64,000 bases of DNA from Tubulanus polymorphus (taxonomy: Eukaryota > Nemertea > Palaeonemertea > Tubulaniformes > Tubulanidae), in the NCBI RefSeq assembly GCF_964204645.1, contig NC_134030.1, positions 21,450,210 through 21,514,209 on the forward strand, in the 5' to 3' direction. Of the stretch, positions 39,930-54,300 are shown piece after piece (position 1 is the first letter of the stretch; each line of letters starts with the position of its first letter). The notes beneath the pieces are model-generated. The model searched no databases and had not been told where the DNA came from. It worked only from the letters and a program-made list of their open reading frames with translations. Made by a program: the position numbers and the translations under genes.

Positions 39930-40149
39930 TTCCTCCCCTGCGCCCCATTCCTCCTCCCTCCCCCGCCCCAAAGTCTTGTTATCAATATAAATATACGCCG
40001 CTCTTGCGCGATAAACTTATTATTATATAAAAACATGTCCGGTATTATATTATATAGAATCATTCTCGCAACTCACTGATCTTCAAACATCGCGTGGCGT
40101 TTAAAAAATCTATTTCGATGAATAAAAAGCCCGCGTGATATTGATATAG

Positions 40150-40320
40150 GTATATATACGACGCTGGGAACACGGAAACAGCAGACGGAAACATGTTTCC
40201 GAGCGTTTCCGCGTATCGTACGCGTTTACGAGAAACAACGTTTCCGAGATGGAGCATTTTTGGGCCAGCGTTTCCGCGTTCCCCCGCGTCTTGGGCATTG
40301 GGTTTCGTTTGGGCATGGCG
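40150..40320 (-). repeat. GAAACATGTTTCCG dispersed repeat
   Basis: Repeated tttccg/gaaac words; a diverged opposite-strand relative is at 54290-54600. Confidence 0.6.
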
Positions 40321-40389
40321 CTCTTAAAGGGTTTTAAAATCGATGATTAGGCTGACGCGACCCTCATGCCAATTGATATCGAATTGACC

Positions 40390-40503
40390 GAGTTGAACGA
40401 CCTGGACTCAGTTCCACAGTTGTGAGTTCAGAGTAAACTCGTTGAAAATGAACTCATTTCAACTCTGAGTTGACTGTAACTCACAACCGTGGAACCAGTT
40501 CCT
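40390..40503. mobile_element. ~114-bp fold-back MITE (AGTTCCACAGTTGTGAGTT ends)
   Basis: ggactcagttccacagttgt ... acaaccgtggaaccagttcc. Intact single copy of the family whose end builds the 39-bp array. Confidence 0.82.
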
Positions 40504-41820
40504 GTATTTATATCTTGCATACCAGACAGGTCAGAGTGGGCTCCCGAGTTTTTCAAGGTGACCTAGATAATGATGTCATCTAAATATCGGGGGAAACAAA
40601 GTAACATATTTATGAAGTAAAAATATATATATATATATATATACTTTCTGCAAGCGGTCTTTTTTGGTAGTAAAAAGAAAATAGAATAAATGAATGCCCA
40701 AAGCCGGAAAGATAATTTGCGAGAAAAAAGGCTCGGAAATATTTATTAAAATAGTTTTGCGAAAAGATTTATATTTCAATATCCCAGATGTTGCTAACCC
40801 TCTTTCAAATCGTTTTGGTCCCGTCGCTTTTTTTGCAAAGGCTAAATTCATTTTCTAGCCACAAAATTAATGCGGCCTTTTCGCGGCCTCGAAGACATGA
40901 TTTTCGATCAAAAATCTACCAACTAATCGCTATAACTAATTAAAAGTAATTACGTTAATCAAGCAATTAGGCAGTTTCAATTACTATTCAGTTCATTGCG
41001 AGTTAGAATTTAATTAATCGAGTCTACAATCTAAATCGATCTAATTAATTTTCCGGGTAATTAGTCATCGATCAATTCAATATTTACAAAATGAGCAAAA
41101 AGCACTTAATTTTCACCGCCATCGATTTTCGAGGAGCGATATTTTCGAGAAATGTGAGAGACAATGAAGAAATGAGTTTCAAGTAATTATCAAGCTTAAA
41201 TTTGATCTATTATTCATATATAGAGCGAAGTAAAGATTTAATCAGACAGTCTGAACCAACGCAGGGGGTTCGGGGCAGTCGCTTATAGGCAGGATAACTT
41301 AAACCTCAACAATCACGTGTTGGTTTAAGTTAAAATCAGTTCATTTCTATGGTTTTTACGTTGAGTAAAATTCATACCTCGCAGAACTAGGGGTCGTGGA
41401 CCCTTAGTTCATTATTTGAAAGTTGAAATAAGATTATTTCCTACGTTTCTTCCAGAATCAATTTTATCCAAGAACTATAGCCGCCTCTGAATGGCGATAA
41501 GTATCTAAATGAACTGATTTCAACTCTAGATTCAAATTAAACGAATTTAATATGAGATAGGGAAAGCACGAGCCCTTACTACCCCCGGGCCTGTTCTTGA
41601 AAGACATAACACAGAAAGTAACTAACAATGTGTCATGGAAAGCCTTTTGAGAATAGGGTCCAGATTCGTAGACCGTTGAGTATAAGTTACTAACAGTCTA
41701 TGAAACCGGGCCCTGTATTTCAAGCATAAAATTTCTTATATAATGATAAATTTTTATAGCATGTCCTAGATTTCAGCTGTTAAGACAAACAATTTTATCA
41801 AGTAACTTTTAATTCATCAA
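40504..41820. other. Intergenic, mostly nothing recognised
   Basis: AT-rich; imperfect hairpin aacttaaacc ... ggtttaagtt at 41307-41336 and a diverged fold-back element at 41580-41715 (ggcctgttcttgaaag ... tatgaaaccgggccc). Confidence 0.5.
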
Positions 41821-41829
41821 TTTTACCAT

Positions 41830-42420
41830 CATCCTAGGGACCAGTTGTACAGTTAAGGCTTATATTTAGTCAGAGACCATTTTGGTTCAATAACCACTTT
41901 GACAACTTAAGACCAGTCTAAGCTCATTTTGGTATTATAACCACTGTGACAACTTAAGACCAGTCTAAGCTCATTTTAGTTCTATAACCACTTTGACAAC
42001 TTAAGACCAGTCTAAGCTCATTTTAGTTCTATAACCAATCTGACAACATAAGACCAGTCTAAGCTTATTTTAGTTCTATAACCAATCTGACAACATAAGA
42101 CCAGTCTAAGCTTATTTTAGTTCTATAACCACTTTGACAACTTAAGACCAGTCTAAGCTCATTTTAGTTCTATAACCAATCTGACAACATAAGACCAGTC
42201 TAAGCTTATTTTAGTTCTATAACCAATCTGACAACATAAGACCAGTCTAAGCTTATTTTAGTTCTATAACCACTTTGACAACTTAAGACCAGTCTAAGCT
42301 CATTTTAGTTCTATAACCAATCTGACAACATAAGACCAGTCTAAGCTCATTTTGGTTCTTTATATAACCAATCTAACAAATCTATATCAGTCTTCAGATC
42401 TGCAACGATTTTAGGCTTTT
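41830..42420. repeat. 47-bp minisatellite, ~12 copies
   Basis: Unit gttctataaccaatctgaca then acataagaccagtctaagct, tatttta. Flanked by MITE-like ends (ccagttgtacagttaaggct at the left; catgacactgtacaaccgg at the right), so the array looks like an internally expanded MITE. Confidence 0.94.
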
Positions 42421-42439
42421 AAATTCATGACACTGTACA

Positions 42440-44100
42440 ACCGGGCCATGGATTGAATGACATAAGATCCTAACATCAGTTGCACCAAGGCGACCGCAAG
42501 CAAACAACAAGGGCAGAAGCAGACGCCACTTTATACATTAAAACATATGAAAGCTTACAGAAAAAATACTTTACAAAATATCAATTAATATCGATTAGCA
42601 AATATTCAAAAGCTCAAGAATTTTCATGGAGAAAACATTTTTTAAACACGGACACTGCTACAAACAAAATCAGTCTATTAATATTATTAGTATCTGTTCC
42701 TACATATCTTTTAACCATAACTGGATTTAGAAAAAAAAAAAACAAATCTTGGGACATCTTTGCACAAATTTCAGAAAAATAATTTGCTAATATCTTAGGA
42801 TTACGTAATTTTTAGCACTTTTTGTTTTAGAATCTCAATACAGGTTTTTTTATTATGACGAAAAACATGAACCCAGAAAATTTAATCTTCAAAAAGTATT
42901 TCGTGGCGAATTTCATTTTCTTTACGTTAATCCGCTGGCATTTCCAATTTTTTTTGTGGTGATAGACTTCTAAGTAAGGCCAGTTTTAATCGCAACCCCA
43001 CCGAAACCTGGTTCTGAACTTTTTTGTCCCAACAAAAATGCTGACATTGTTTTCGTTTTTTAAACGGGCTTTTCTTGAATTCAAGTGAAGACAGAAGGAA
43101 AGCAGCTACTAGTAAAATCTATCCATGTAACGACGTAACGAAATAACGGATGGATAAACTGAATAACTGCGTACACAAAACCAATCAGACCCAACTCTGA
43201 ATAAAGGAATAGTGAAAAAGTGTTTGTATTAAGTGCATTGACGGGTAGTATTTATACAGCAGGATTCGACCGATTAGAAAAAGTGTTTCAAAACCCAGTT
43301 CCGTAAGTTTGACTCTACGTGGAGTGAAAATGGATTCACTTACAAAATGTTTGGCGAAGTTTGACTCCCGATACATTTGAAATTAGATTGTTTAAAGCGT
43401 TCGCAAACCCTGGAATTGTTAAAAGTTACAAGAACTGTTAAAGAGGGGTCTGGGCAACTATATATGTACATGTATTCTATGATGGTATCACATTTTCAGT
43501 CTTAATTCGAAATATTATGATCATTGAGTTCATATTTCAATTCGAATTACGCGAACTCCATTGAGAAACTGGATAAATATCAAATTCCCTCATTATCTAT
43601 GATAATTTATGCAAATCTGATGCAAATTTATGTCTATAGATAAGAGAAGTAAAAATCTAGTTCATTTACAGTGTTTTAATCGGAGCCGAGTCTATATCGA
43701 AACTACGGAACCGCGGTCCTGGACACTTAATGCATTGAAAGGCAATTCTACAATAAGAGGGCGACGACGGACTGGAAGCAACAAAATCAGCCCCTAAACG
43801 CAGGGCACAGTTCCTAACGATGATAACTCGGATATTTTGGCAATGTTTGTGACATTCAAACGTTACGAGACATTAAAACACCATTTACACCGACAACACG
43901 TATACTCAGACCAGTGACGGATAGATTTGCATAATTTTACAGCATGCGCACGGTTTTATTCTAAATCATTAATTGTACAAACATTTACTATCATTATTCT
44001 CATCGCAATCACAGTAATTTGCATTTTTCATACAATTTATGTTAATTCATGTTAATTCATTCGTTTACGTCGTACGAATAGTTATTCGATGATCGGTTCT
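42440..44100. other. Intergenic, nothing recognised
   Basis: Only short open frames without family resemblance. Confidence 0.5.
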
Positions 44101-44109
44101 AGAAAAGAA

Positions 44110-44295
44110 AATCAAAATCCCCCTATGACATCATCGATTAAACACATCTATCGATAATAATACCGTTTAGGTTTTGTTTTCGTTACTGGTCTTTGAACGA
44201 TGTCATAGGGAGGTTTATGCAGGCAGACATCTTTTCTAGTAGACTATTAGAAGATAAGATGGCTACCCACATAAATCCCCCTATTACATCTACGC
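44110..44295. mobile_element. Inverted pair of the GATGATGTCATAGGGGGATTT repeat
   Basis: atccccctatgacatcatcg at 44118 and cgatgtcatagggaggttta at 44199 face each other, with a third inverted piece at 44273. This suggests the array unit was originally the terminus of a fold-back element. Confidence 0.65.
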
Positions 44296-44494
44296 ACAAT
44301 TACCTATACCCCTCCCCCTAAATTATAAATACACATCAGTCTCCACTTCTCTTTGAATAAAAGAGTTTAGTTCGTTGACCGGTTTTGGGAAAACCTTGGA
44401 CTCTTTCCTGAGTAAAGCCAATAAAATACGCACAAAACTCCAACTTGTAGTACGCTCCTGAAAACCACTGCTTGAAATACTTTCAAACTGACAG

Positions 44495-45125
44495 ACAAGA
44501 GATTCACCGTCCAATCAGGAAAGCCGATTTGAGTTATAATCCACAGACGCAATATCGAAATATCCAATCAGGAAAGCCGATTTGAGAGGTATAATCCACA
44601 AACGCAATATCAAAATATCGTCCAATCAGGAAAGCCGATTTGAAGTAAAGTCCAATCAAAGAAGCCGAATTGAGATATCATCCAATCAGAAACGCAACAC
44701 CGAAATATTGTCCAATCGTTGAAGCCGAAATTTCATCCAATCGGTAATGCTGCACGGAAATATCATCCAATCGAATGGCGGATAACAAAATCATCCCCTA
44801 ATCAATGAAGGCAGACAGCGATTTCAACCAATCAGCGAAGACGAATACCGCGATTTTATCAAGCCCCGCCCCCATCGTGAACGCAGGGGGAGGGAGTTGA
44901 TAAAATCGGAGGAGCATCGAGGGGAAATAAATTCAGTCTCAGCGAAATTCTGACCTCGGAAAACTTTTATCAATAAGAGTTAGTGACACGGAGCAAAAAT
45001 AAGCCAAATTCATTCGACCAATCACGGGAGACAACTGAAGCGAATTCAACCAATCAGAAGACATCTAACTGAAGCGAATTCAACCAATCAGAAGACATTT
45101 AACTGAAGTGAATTTAACTGATCAG
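44495..45125. repeat. Degenerate CCAATCAGGAAAGCCGATTTGA repeats
   Basis: Twelve or more imperfect ~45-60-bp units with tccaatcaggaaagccgatt, later aattcaaccaatcagaagac. Confidence 0.8.
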
Positions 45126-47651
45126 AAGATAGCAAGCAGAAACAATGAAACCGTGTCGAGAAGTATTTTCGGGAATATCGTGCAAATGAAAATTTGGAAA
45201 TAAAAATCTACGAAAAAAGCTTCAACAACACAACCACAAGCGGAAGTAACTGAGGATCGATTTTAGGAACACAAAATGGATGAAATTCAGGGACTGGTAA
45301 TTTCTGAGGAGCTCTTCCTTTGCACTGATAATATTTGAGAGAATTTGCCGTAAAATTGGACAAATTTCAAGTCTAAAAAGCGATGAAGAAAATTGCTTGA
45401 CCGAGTTTTTGTACCCGAGTACGGTTCCAGCCCAGTCACACCATATATTCGCGAAAACTTAAAAACTAAAACAAAGATGATGATGATGATGATGATGATG
45501 ATGAAGATACGTACATACTTCATGCCCAGGCACGGAGGGTTCGTAGGAGGGTGGAAGGGGTTAAAAGTCTATCACCACAATATTGTAGCTGCACATTTCG
45601 ACACAATACCGAATCCCTGCTGAAATTAGTTCCAAATTTTGACCCAGAGTCGACGTAAACCAGTTTTTCGCGAGTCTAGAGTCAAATTGAACGGAAATAG
45701 GTCGGTTACTTTTTCATTTAGCGAGTTAAATTCGACTATTAGTGACTTCGAGAGTCACCATTCAACGGAGCTCAAGATCCATTTCCACAGTTCTGAGATA
45801 AAATGTGACTGCAGATTTAAATAAATGAAAACGAACTGATTTCAACTCGATATATGTCAAACCTGACCCAGTTCTTGGATAAAATCTGACTTTGAGGTCA
45901 ACAAAATCCTGACATTGGAAACAACCTAATTTTCATGGTATGATATCTAGCTTTACTGACATGATCTGACCGGTAAAAATAGTTGAAACATTGGAAATGA
46001 ATAAATTCTAAATCCTTAGACAATTGTGGAACTGGCTCCAGTTTTTTTTTTCGAAATAAGTGGACTTGTTTTGACTCTAGACCAAAGAAAAAACACTATT
46101 TCAAATGTTTGGCTCTAGCACTTTTTCACCAGGGACACGGCACATTTCGTACAAACACAAAATAAAACAAATCTCAACAAAAGACAAGAAATTATTAGAA
46201 AAAAATCGATTACATAAAAATAGCACAAATTATTTAACACCAAATAAACACAGTTAATCCGGCTTAATCTGGATTATTCCGAGAAATCTGGATTAGATTA
46301 AAAATCTGGATTTAACTGATCCGGATTAAGCAGTTTTTTTTTTCATGCTAGAGGCAACCTAAGGAGACGATGATAAGGCAACAAAAAGCAACTCGTGGCA
46401 ACTTTGTCTAATCTTTAGCCAGGAATTGCGGAAGATATATAAATGCTTAGCTACGCTACGTGTCTCTAGCAATGGGGAAAAAATTTCGTTGAAATTTTCA
46501 AATTTATATTTTGCAAATAAAATTGAAATTTTTTGGCTAAAAGCAGTAATTTGAAGCAGCATTTAATTACTGAATATGATGGATTTTTGGCTTTTTGTAA
46601 AGTTTGAAAAAATATAAATTTCAACCCATTTTTTCAAAGCAAAATTCAACTTTGCATCAAATAATCTTTTCTGTGGACAAATTCAGCGCTTTCTTTCGCA
46701 ATGCATTTGCGTGAAACTTTTCCGGACGATTGTGACCTTTCTCGGACAAACTTGCGACCGATATCAGGGTCAAGTTCCGACATTTCGACATTTTTGACGT
46801 ATACATTTTTTTGTGCGATTTGATTTTCATCTAATCAATTTTCTTTATAAACTCAGCTAAGCATTTACATTTTAACAGTGTAGAAAAAATTGCTGCATTC
46901 ACACATAGAAAACTGGGTAAACCTTCTCCGATGAATCGACATTCATGAAGTGAGCTTTTTCGCGAAGCTGAAAGTTGACCCATTTTCGGTAAAAGCTTCA
47001 GCATATATACAGCAGACTCCGTCCTTACTCGGTATGGGGGTCACGTCGAGGACAAGCGCTATCAAATTCAATAAATTTGCAAAGATCCTTCCAGGCAAGT
47101 CTTTTGACTTCCCCGATTCTGAACTCGAGGAAATATTTTATCCAAACGCTTCCGAGTCAATGACTTTCAACTCATTGAAATCTATGGTCTATACTTTTAG
47201 TTTTTTCAACTATTTTCAAGTATTTTCTGTGTCGTTTAATGTTCAAACCATTAGCTTTTATGACCATTTACTTCCTCGTGGTTGTATAATCAATAAATCA
47301 ACCTTCACCGAGTTCCCGGATCGGTTATAGAATATTAAATTTTCATTTTCTTTTTTCATTCCCCGATTCCCTCAAATCAGTCGCTACAGAGTTCAACGGT
47401 TTTCAACTCATAATCTATGGAATACTGAATTTCAGGACGAACCGTTGGTCTTTTTTTACATTTTCAAATTCCCTAAAATCCGTCTGAGTTAGTCCCAAAG
47501 CTACCGAGTTCCCAAATTCTAAACCCAGCATCCGGACTTCGCAATTGACAGCGCTAAACACTTGTTTCCATCCCAACCCGATCGAGTAAGGCCGCGAGTC
47601 TACCATATAAATTCGAATACAAATCAAATCATTCTTAACGGAAAAAATCCT
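45126..47651. other. Intergenic, nothing strong recognised
   Basis: Contains an (ATG)n tract at 45477-45502 and AT-rich sequence; open frames at 45393-45623 and 46950-47330 have no recognisable domain. Confidence 0.5.
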
Positions 47652-48394
47652 CTAATCGTCGCGATTATCTCCCGGCAATCGACATAAGACAGCTTTCATG
47701 TAGGCAGCTGCGGCGAGCGAGGCGTACGGCTGCCACTCTTTATTCTTCTGGCCGTCCTGATAATCGACGACGCCGCGTACGAACAGAAAACTGTCTTTAC
47801 GATTGCCGACGATCGACTCGAGGACCTGATCGAATTCCGTGTCGTAGGCGAGAATCTCGTGACGCGCCGCGAAGTCTTGTCGCAACGTTTCATCCTTCGT
47901 CACGGGTCTACCGGCGCCGATGCAGCCGCGACGCACGGTCGGGAAACCGTCGCGTCGGCCGGCGACCGCGTCCGGTGGACACGCCGGATGCGCGACTTCG
48001 ATGACCTCGCTGCCGCCGATGCTCATGAACAGACGGTCGGTATTCGCGGGCGGACGCGTGAAATCTGCCTGCTGCTCGTCCAGCTCTTTCTGGCCTTCGA
48101 TGATAAAATCGTCCCACGGTCGCTGGTCCGGGTTGGCTTCGGATTCCGCGCTCAATTCGGCGACGATGTTCTGAAGTGTCGCGTCCAGCGGTTTCCAGTA
48201 GCGGTTCTTGTAGACGAGTTCGCCCGATTCTTGTTTCTGGTGCACGCTGTCGCAGAATACGTACATGTTACCGCTGGAGTTCGGCGTGGAGACGACGATG
48301 TCGCCGAGACGCGGGTGTTTGAAGTAGTCGGCCATGTGCGGACATCCGCCGCCACCGCCGACCATGAACACGTGCTCGACATCGGCAAACGTAC
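47652..48394 (-). CDS. Phosphorylase gene exon 9: catalytic domain and stop
   Basis: 743 nt. Encodes FMVGGGGGCPHMADYFKHPR then LGDIVVSTPNSSGNMYVF, the phosphate/ribose-binding half; a family-specific insert rich in charged residues; FMSIGGSEVIEVAHPACPPD; AYDTEFDQVLESI; and FLFVRGVVDYQDGQKNKEWQ then PYASLAAAAYMKAVLCRLPG. The Asp in RGVVD aligns with the catalytic Asp of the R-G-(I/V)-S-D motif. Ends at TAG. Confidence 0.93.
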
Positions 48395-51300
48395 CTGTTT
48401 GAGAAAATAAAAAGACGATTTGAATAATTACAAGAAATCGGCGACAATAGTTCTCGGTCTCAAACTCGAACTCCAAAATAACCATACGCTAGTTCCAATT
48501 GCATTTTCAATATGTTGAACCGAGGGCCAATAGCTTTATTTCCTCAAGACAACTTTTTGAATTTTGATCCCGTTCCTCAGTTGTCTTCATGTCACTGATA
48601 AGCAGGGTCCGGTTCCATAGACAGGGCTTAGACTTAAGACCGGTCTAAGACAAACTTAGTTCTATAGCCAATCTAACAACTTAAAACCAGTCTTAAGATT
48701 CAACACCACATTCGGTCTTAAGTCTCGACTATGGAACTGGCCCCAAAGTTTTTAGTCCCTTGTTCTGCCGCTAGGTGGCGCACTGGATCCTATTCTTTGC
48801 AATGATCAAGATCGACCCACTATTGATGAAACTATGTAGCTGAAAGACGTCCCATGGAAGCCCGAGGACCAACAATAATATCACAACAATTTAGTTTGTG
48901 TTCTGTTAGTTGGTGTCATTACCCCCAGCCTACATTTCGTAAGCAGTAGTCGCACAGAGGGTTGGTTTGACGGACGGTAGTTCGGCCCTCGATCGACGGA
49001 TGAGAATCTCACGAGCAGATGCCGTACATACCGAGCAGACGGGTCGTCGTATTTCCCGATGATATTTTCGCCGCTCTCTGTCGTCCGACCGTCGGCAGTT
49101 TCGTCGATATCACTTTGTGTTCGCCGATTATTCCGATCGTGTAAACATTCGATTCACCTGCGAACGAAAAAATAAAAGCAAATTTAAATATAGCTGCAAA
49201 GCAGCGATAACGGGTTTTCTGCCAGTTGCACCGTTCTCGCTTGAACTGAAGGAAATTATTTCACAAAATTTTTCGTCTTAGATTCTAACTCGATGGACTG
49301 CGGACAAAATACTCAATCAAAATTTATTCCTGCCATTTTATGAAGGATAAATCCTATTCCTGGCAGTAGACAAAATTTCAAATTCGACCAAATTTAGTTT
49401 TCATTCGGATACCAACTTTGGAAAATGACAATCCTCTAGGTGGCTCTAAAAATGTCAGTTTTAATCTAATGCTATTGACACGGCAGTTTTATTTTTTCCT
49501 AATTTTAACTTCAACAAAACACAGTATCATAAAATGTAAGCGTTGCTGTTTGTTGTTAATGCGATCAACTTTCACAAAAACACGAGATGCAAAAACTGTC
49601 GGAAAAGTTACATGAGTAGGGGACAAGTTTGTAAACGAACAAACAAACGCGGGGAGCATTTATTATTATTAGTATCTGATGATAAAACCATGCGAGAGTT
49701 GCACGCCCGTAGCCAGGGGGTTTGACCGGTTTCCCTAAGCTCCGACGGAAAAACCTTCCGGAGAAAGGGGCAGATTTTAGAAAAGGGCTTCGAATGACAC
49801 GTTGAGAAGGGCACAAATGCCAACGCTGTTTTCTATGGATAAGCCCAGAAATTTACTTTTGCCCCCTCTGTCCTTATCCACAAGTGAAATTCATATTTAC
49901 ACGGATGCCAATATCTGCAAAGTGGCACTATCAGCGACATTTGAATATTTTTCACATTCCTGTTCAAATTAATCAGTAATCAAGGGGTTACTTGACCCTG
50001 GGTAACATTTTTCATATTTCTGTACAAATTACTCAGTACTCAAGGGGGTTAGACCGCTCACATTTCTGTACACGTGTCCAACAAATGAAATCTGTATGTT
50101 TTGTGACATTATTGTTACAAAATACTGAAAATCAGCAAAAGCTGGTGGCTCTGGGTTTCGGCTAGGTACGGGACCGGCCCCTGATAAATCCTGGCTACGG
50201 GCCTGAGGTCTATGATAGAATAGACTATCTACCCACCAGTCGTGACAACAGCATCGCCCTGACTACTAACTGAAATATCAAACATCTTCATAGAGAAAGT
50301 TATGAAAATTTCTATTTTCAAACTCAGTTCCGTCGCATTTGACTTAGACCTCCGATGAACCAGCTTCATGTTGTTTGAAAGTTATATTGAACTAGCTAAG
50401 TTCCCCACAGATCGGTTATTCCTGGAGAAATTTCATATCTCAAGGAAGCATCTCTGCCTTAATCAGTACAGTAAACTGTTAATTCAATGGTTTTTAGCTA
50501 ATTCATATCCTATAAACTAACTAAACTCTGTCACAAAAATCCTGGTCCTAGCAATACCGATTTAGGCGTAGTTAACTGTGCAACTACTAGACAAAAATTT
50601 CTTATTACATATTTCTCAAAGTTGAATTTTGCTCAAATTAAAGGAGTTCCAAGCACCTATAAAAGCATCTTCTGTTTAGAAGGAGTTTTAAAGGAATCAT
50701 GGAGTTGTAGGGACCCTGCTAGTTAATTGAAAGAGATCTGGGTTCACAAGATCACTGTACAAATGAGTCTAAGCAGACAAACAACTATGGAGCTGAATCC
50801 TCGACCTAAAGAGTCAACCTGGAACAAATAACTTTATAGAATTTGTAGAAAGAGACAAAAATTAAATATACAAAAGATGTTTTTCTTTCTATTCTTTTTC
50901 TTTTCTGGAAAAAAAAGTTCATGCGGAATCTTTTTTCGTGAATCTCTTTTTTCCGAAGGGAATTTAAAATCGTTGAATGTTCGAACGAAGTGCGGTGTTG
51001 ATTTCTAGCGGAAAAAGCTGCAAGAGTCTGTTGGAAAATTGAAAATTTTTTTTAAAGTACACAAGGGAGGGACTGTTCATAAAAAATGCATTAATAATCT
51101 TAGAACGGTCTTAAATCTAAGCCCAGTCCAGTTTCACCAAAAAGTCGAATTAGAAATTTCTGGTTCTGGTTTCAGCAACGCCACGTTTTTGATTAGGACA
51201 ACAAATCCAACTTAGACTTAGTTTTGAGCTTAAACCTTTTCACGAAATTGGACTTTGAACTGTGAAGTTAGATCCCCAGGGCCCGGTTTTATAGAATGTT

Positions 51301-54300
51301 ATTAACTTGAACCTGGGGTTCAACTCAATTCATTATCGATTGAGTTAAACCCCCGGGTTAAAGATAGTAGCAGCCTATAAAACCGGCCCCTGGTGTTTGA
51401 TGAACAGTCCATCCCTGGTGCAATCTTTCTCTTTTTCTGTTCTGAGAAGAAAATCTGTCTGTGCTTCTTTTATCTTTAACCCACCAACGACATGACAACT
51501 AGAATTTTCTGTAAATAACACAGCAGAAACGTTTTAAACCGAGTAAAAAGTTAAGATTTTTGCGGAGAAATTTGTCTCCTAGAAGACTACAAAATTTAAG
51601 GATACTAGATTTAATTGACTATTTGTTCCTACAGATTCAGTGACTTCAGAGTCCGTGGATACTAATCACCGATTAGATATAGTCAGGTGATTTTTTCAAC
51701 AACTTCAGTGATTCAAGAGTCACATATATCCAATGACTCCAATAGAAGTCATTACCTTAGCACTGAATGAAATATTTTCCTAGAATATTTTCACCCAACC
51801 GACTCCAGAGTCCAAGGATACAATTTTTACCATTATTGACTGTATAGTTGTGTGTTCTGTCCAACTAGTTCAATGTCTCCGGACCCATATAACTTATGAC
51901 TCCAAAACCGACCTATTCTATCTAATGACTTCAAAATGATGGACTTCGACTTTTTATGGCATTAAAAGTTATTAGTTTCATTTTGCTCGACGAATCATCG
52001 ACTCATCGACGATGACTCCGCGGATGACTCAAGAAGTCGTGCTCACCTTCTGTTTTATATTTCACGAATGTGGTTTTATGAGTCATCATGGCGTCGACTG
52101 CCAGTTTTTCAGCATACGCCGCTGTGATGATCGCCACCGTAGGTTTAGATCCACCAGTGATCACTGGCATCTGTTTGACCATCTTCACCTCTACGAGAAA
52201 CCACAGAGAAAAAATTTTGCAATGAAAAAATTTAAATTCATAGTCTGAAAAATTTTGGCAATGTTAATTTAATGAAGAAAATTTAACCCTATAGAAACAG
52301 AAAATTTTTCACTAAAAATTTGCGATGAAATATTTGTTATAACATGACAAATTCTTTTCAAATGCGATCATTTCTATAGGAAAAAATTTTTGACAGAACA
52401 AGATTTGGTGAAATTGTCGTCAAAAATGAAGATTAACAAAGCTAAAAATAAGTTTCAAATCTCGAAGAATCGTATATGAATTTGTCTCCTCACCGGTTTT
52501 TCGATCGAGCACCTCCCGCATGAAACCGCCGACTTCCATTTCTTTGATCAGATTTTGTGCTTTCAATTCCTCTAATTGCGACAGAATCGTCGCTTCATCC
52601 GTTTCCAATAATCTACAACATAAATCATCATAATAATCATCAATTTATTACTATTTATCAAACCTTAAACGTTTAAGATATTTTCATGTTAAAATGATGA
52701 ACTACAAACACCACCAGATATCAGACACCACCAGATATCAGACATTCTATCAGACTTTCAACAAGATGCAAATGCATCTAAGCCCACTTTGGTCAGGTGC
52801 TAAGCTATATCACAGTCAACCATCTTGGATGATATTCTGACCTAGTTTATTACTATTTATCAAACCTTAAACGTTTAAGATATTTTCATGTTAAAATGAT
52901 GAACTACAAACACCACCAGATATCAGACACCACCAGATATCAGACATTCTATCAGACTTTCAACAAGATGCAAATGCATCTGAGCCCACTTTGGTCAGGT
53001 GCTAAGTTATATCACAGTCAACCATCTTGGATGATATTCCGACCTAGTTTATCACTATTTATCAAACCTTAAACGTTTAAGATATTTTCACGTTAAAATG
53101 ATTAACTACAAATACCAGATACCAGAAATTTAATCTGACTTTCAACAAGATGCGAATGCTAAGTTATATCAGTTAGCCATCTTGGAATGGGTCACGCCAG
53201 TTGACGGATGAGAGCTCTGTCTGGAAAACTTTCGGGTTGATGACCACCTAGTTCGGTCATAGGATAGACCTTTCCATTTCGCATTCTCAGGTGAAAAATG
53301 AAAGCTCTATCTACATGGAATATCATATCAGTTCATGGACAAAACGTGTATTTTCCGAAATCCGAGATATCAGCACGCTTTCAAAAACTGATCGTGCGAA
53401 CAATCTTCGACACTGTCACTGACCTCATCAGATCATCCATAGCGAGTATATTCGGATAAGCAGATTCAAGTGTTTGCAGCAACTGTTCGCGTACGATCTC
53501 TTCTATAGCGCGGTCGTCTTGCTTCGGTAATCCTGAAATCAACGCGAACAAAAAAACATCTTTTATTTCGAACTTCAATTTTTCGCGTTAAACCAAAACG
53601 ATTAACGAATTTCGAATTCACATCCGAGCAAATGAGATAAACATATATATATATATATACGATAGGATTTTCGACATTCCACGTGCTTAGATTTTCATAC
53701 CGTAAAAACTTTCCAAGAAACAACTCACATGATACTGAAATAATTTTTTCGCACCCCTTTTTACCGATCGCCCCTTATATAAGTGCGATGATTATGACAA
53801 ATTAGACGGTTTTCTATTTCTTCAAAACTTTCTCACATTTTGCAGATTTATGACTTCGAATTAGTTTTAAACATATGACTTCAAATTGTGAAATTTAATG
53901 TGGATATTCAACCCAAAATACGACTTTCGGAGGCTAGTTCCATAGTCAAGACTTACGAGTCAAAAGCGGTCTTAAATCTTAAGAAGACTGGTCTTAAGAT
54001 TTAAGACCACTGTAGACATTAGATTAACTATGAAACTAAGTTGGTCTAAGACCGGTCTTAAGTCATGAATATGAAACCGGCCTCATGACTCAGTTCAACA
54101 GTTTCTCGGGTTAAGTTTGACTCAATATGGAGTTAAAATTAGTTCATTTACGACGTTTGAACCTGTTTGAGTCAAACAGTAACCAGAGAACCGGCTGAAC
54201 TGGTTTCCCTCGCTGAACCCAGGCTGTTCGACATGCATTGTGTAGGCAGTAACTGGGTAGGATAGGTTCAGACCCGATTCATCGAATAGAAGTGCCACGA

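Noticed and set aside
42480-42782. 100-residue open frame on the plus strand
   Set aside because: AT-rich, Lys-rich, no domain or splice context; likely chance.
46950-47330. 126-residue open frame on the plus strand
   Set aside because: No recognisable motif; sits in AT-rich intergenic sequence.
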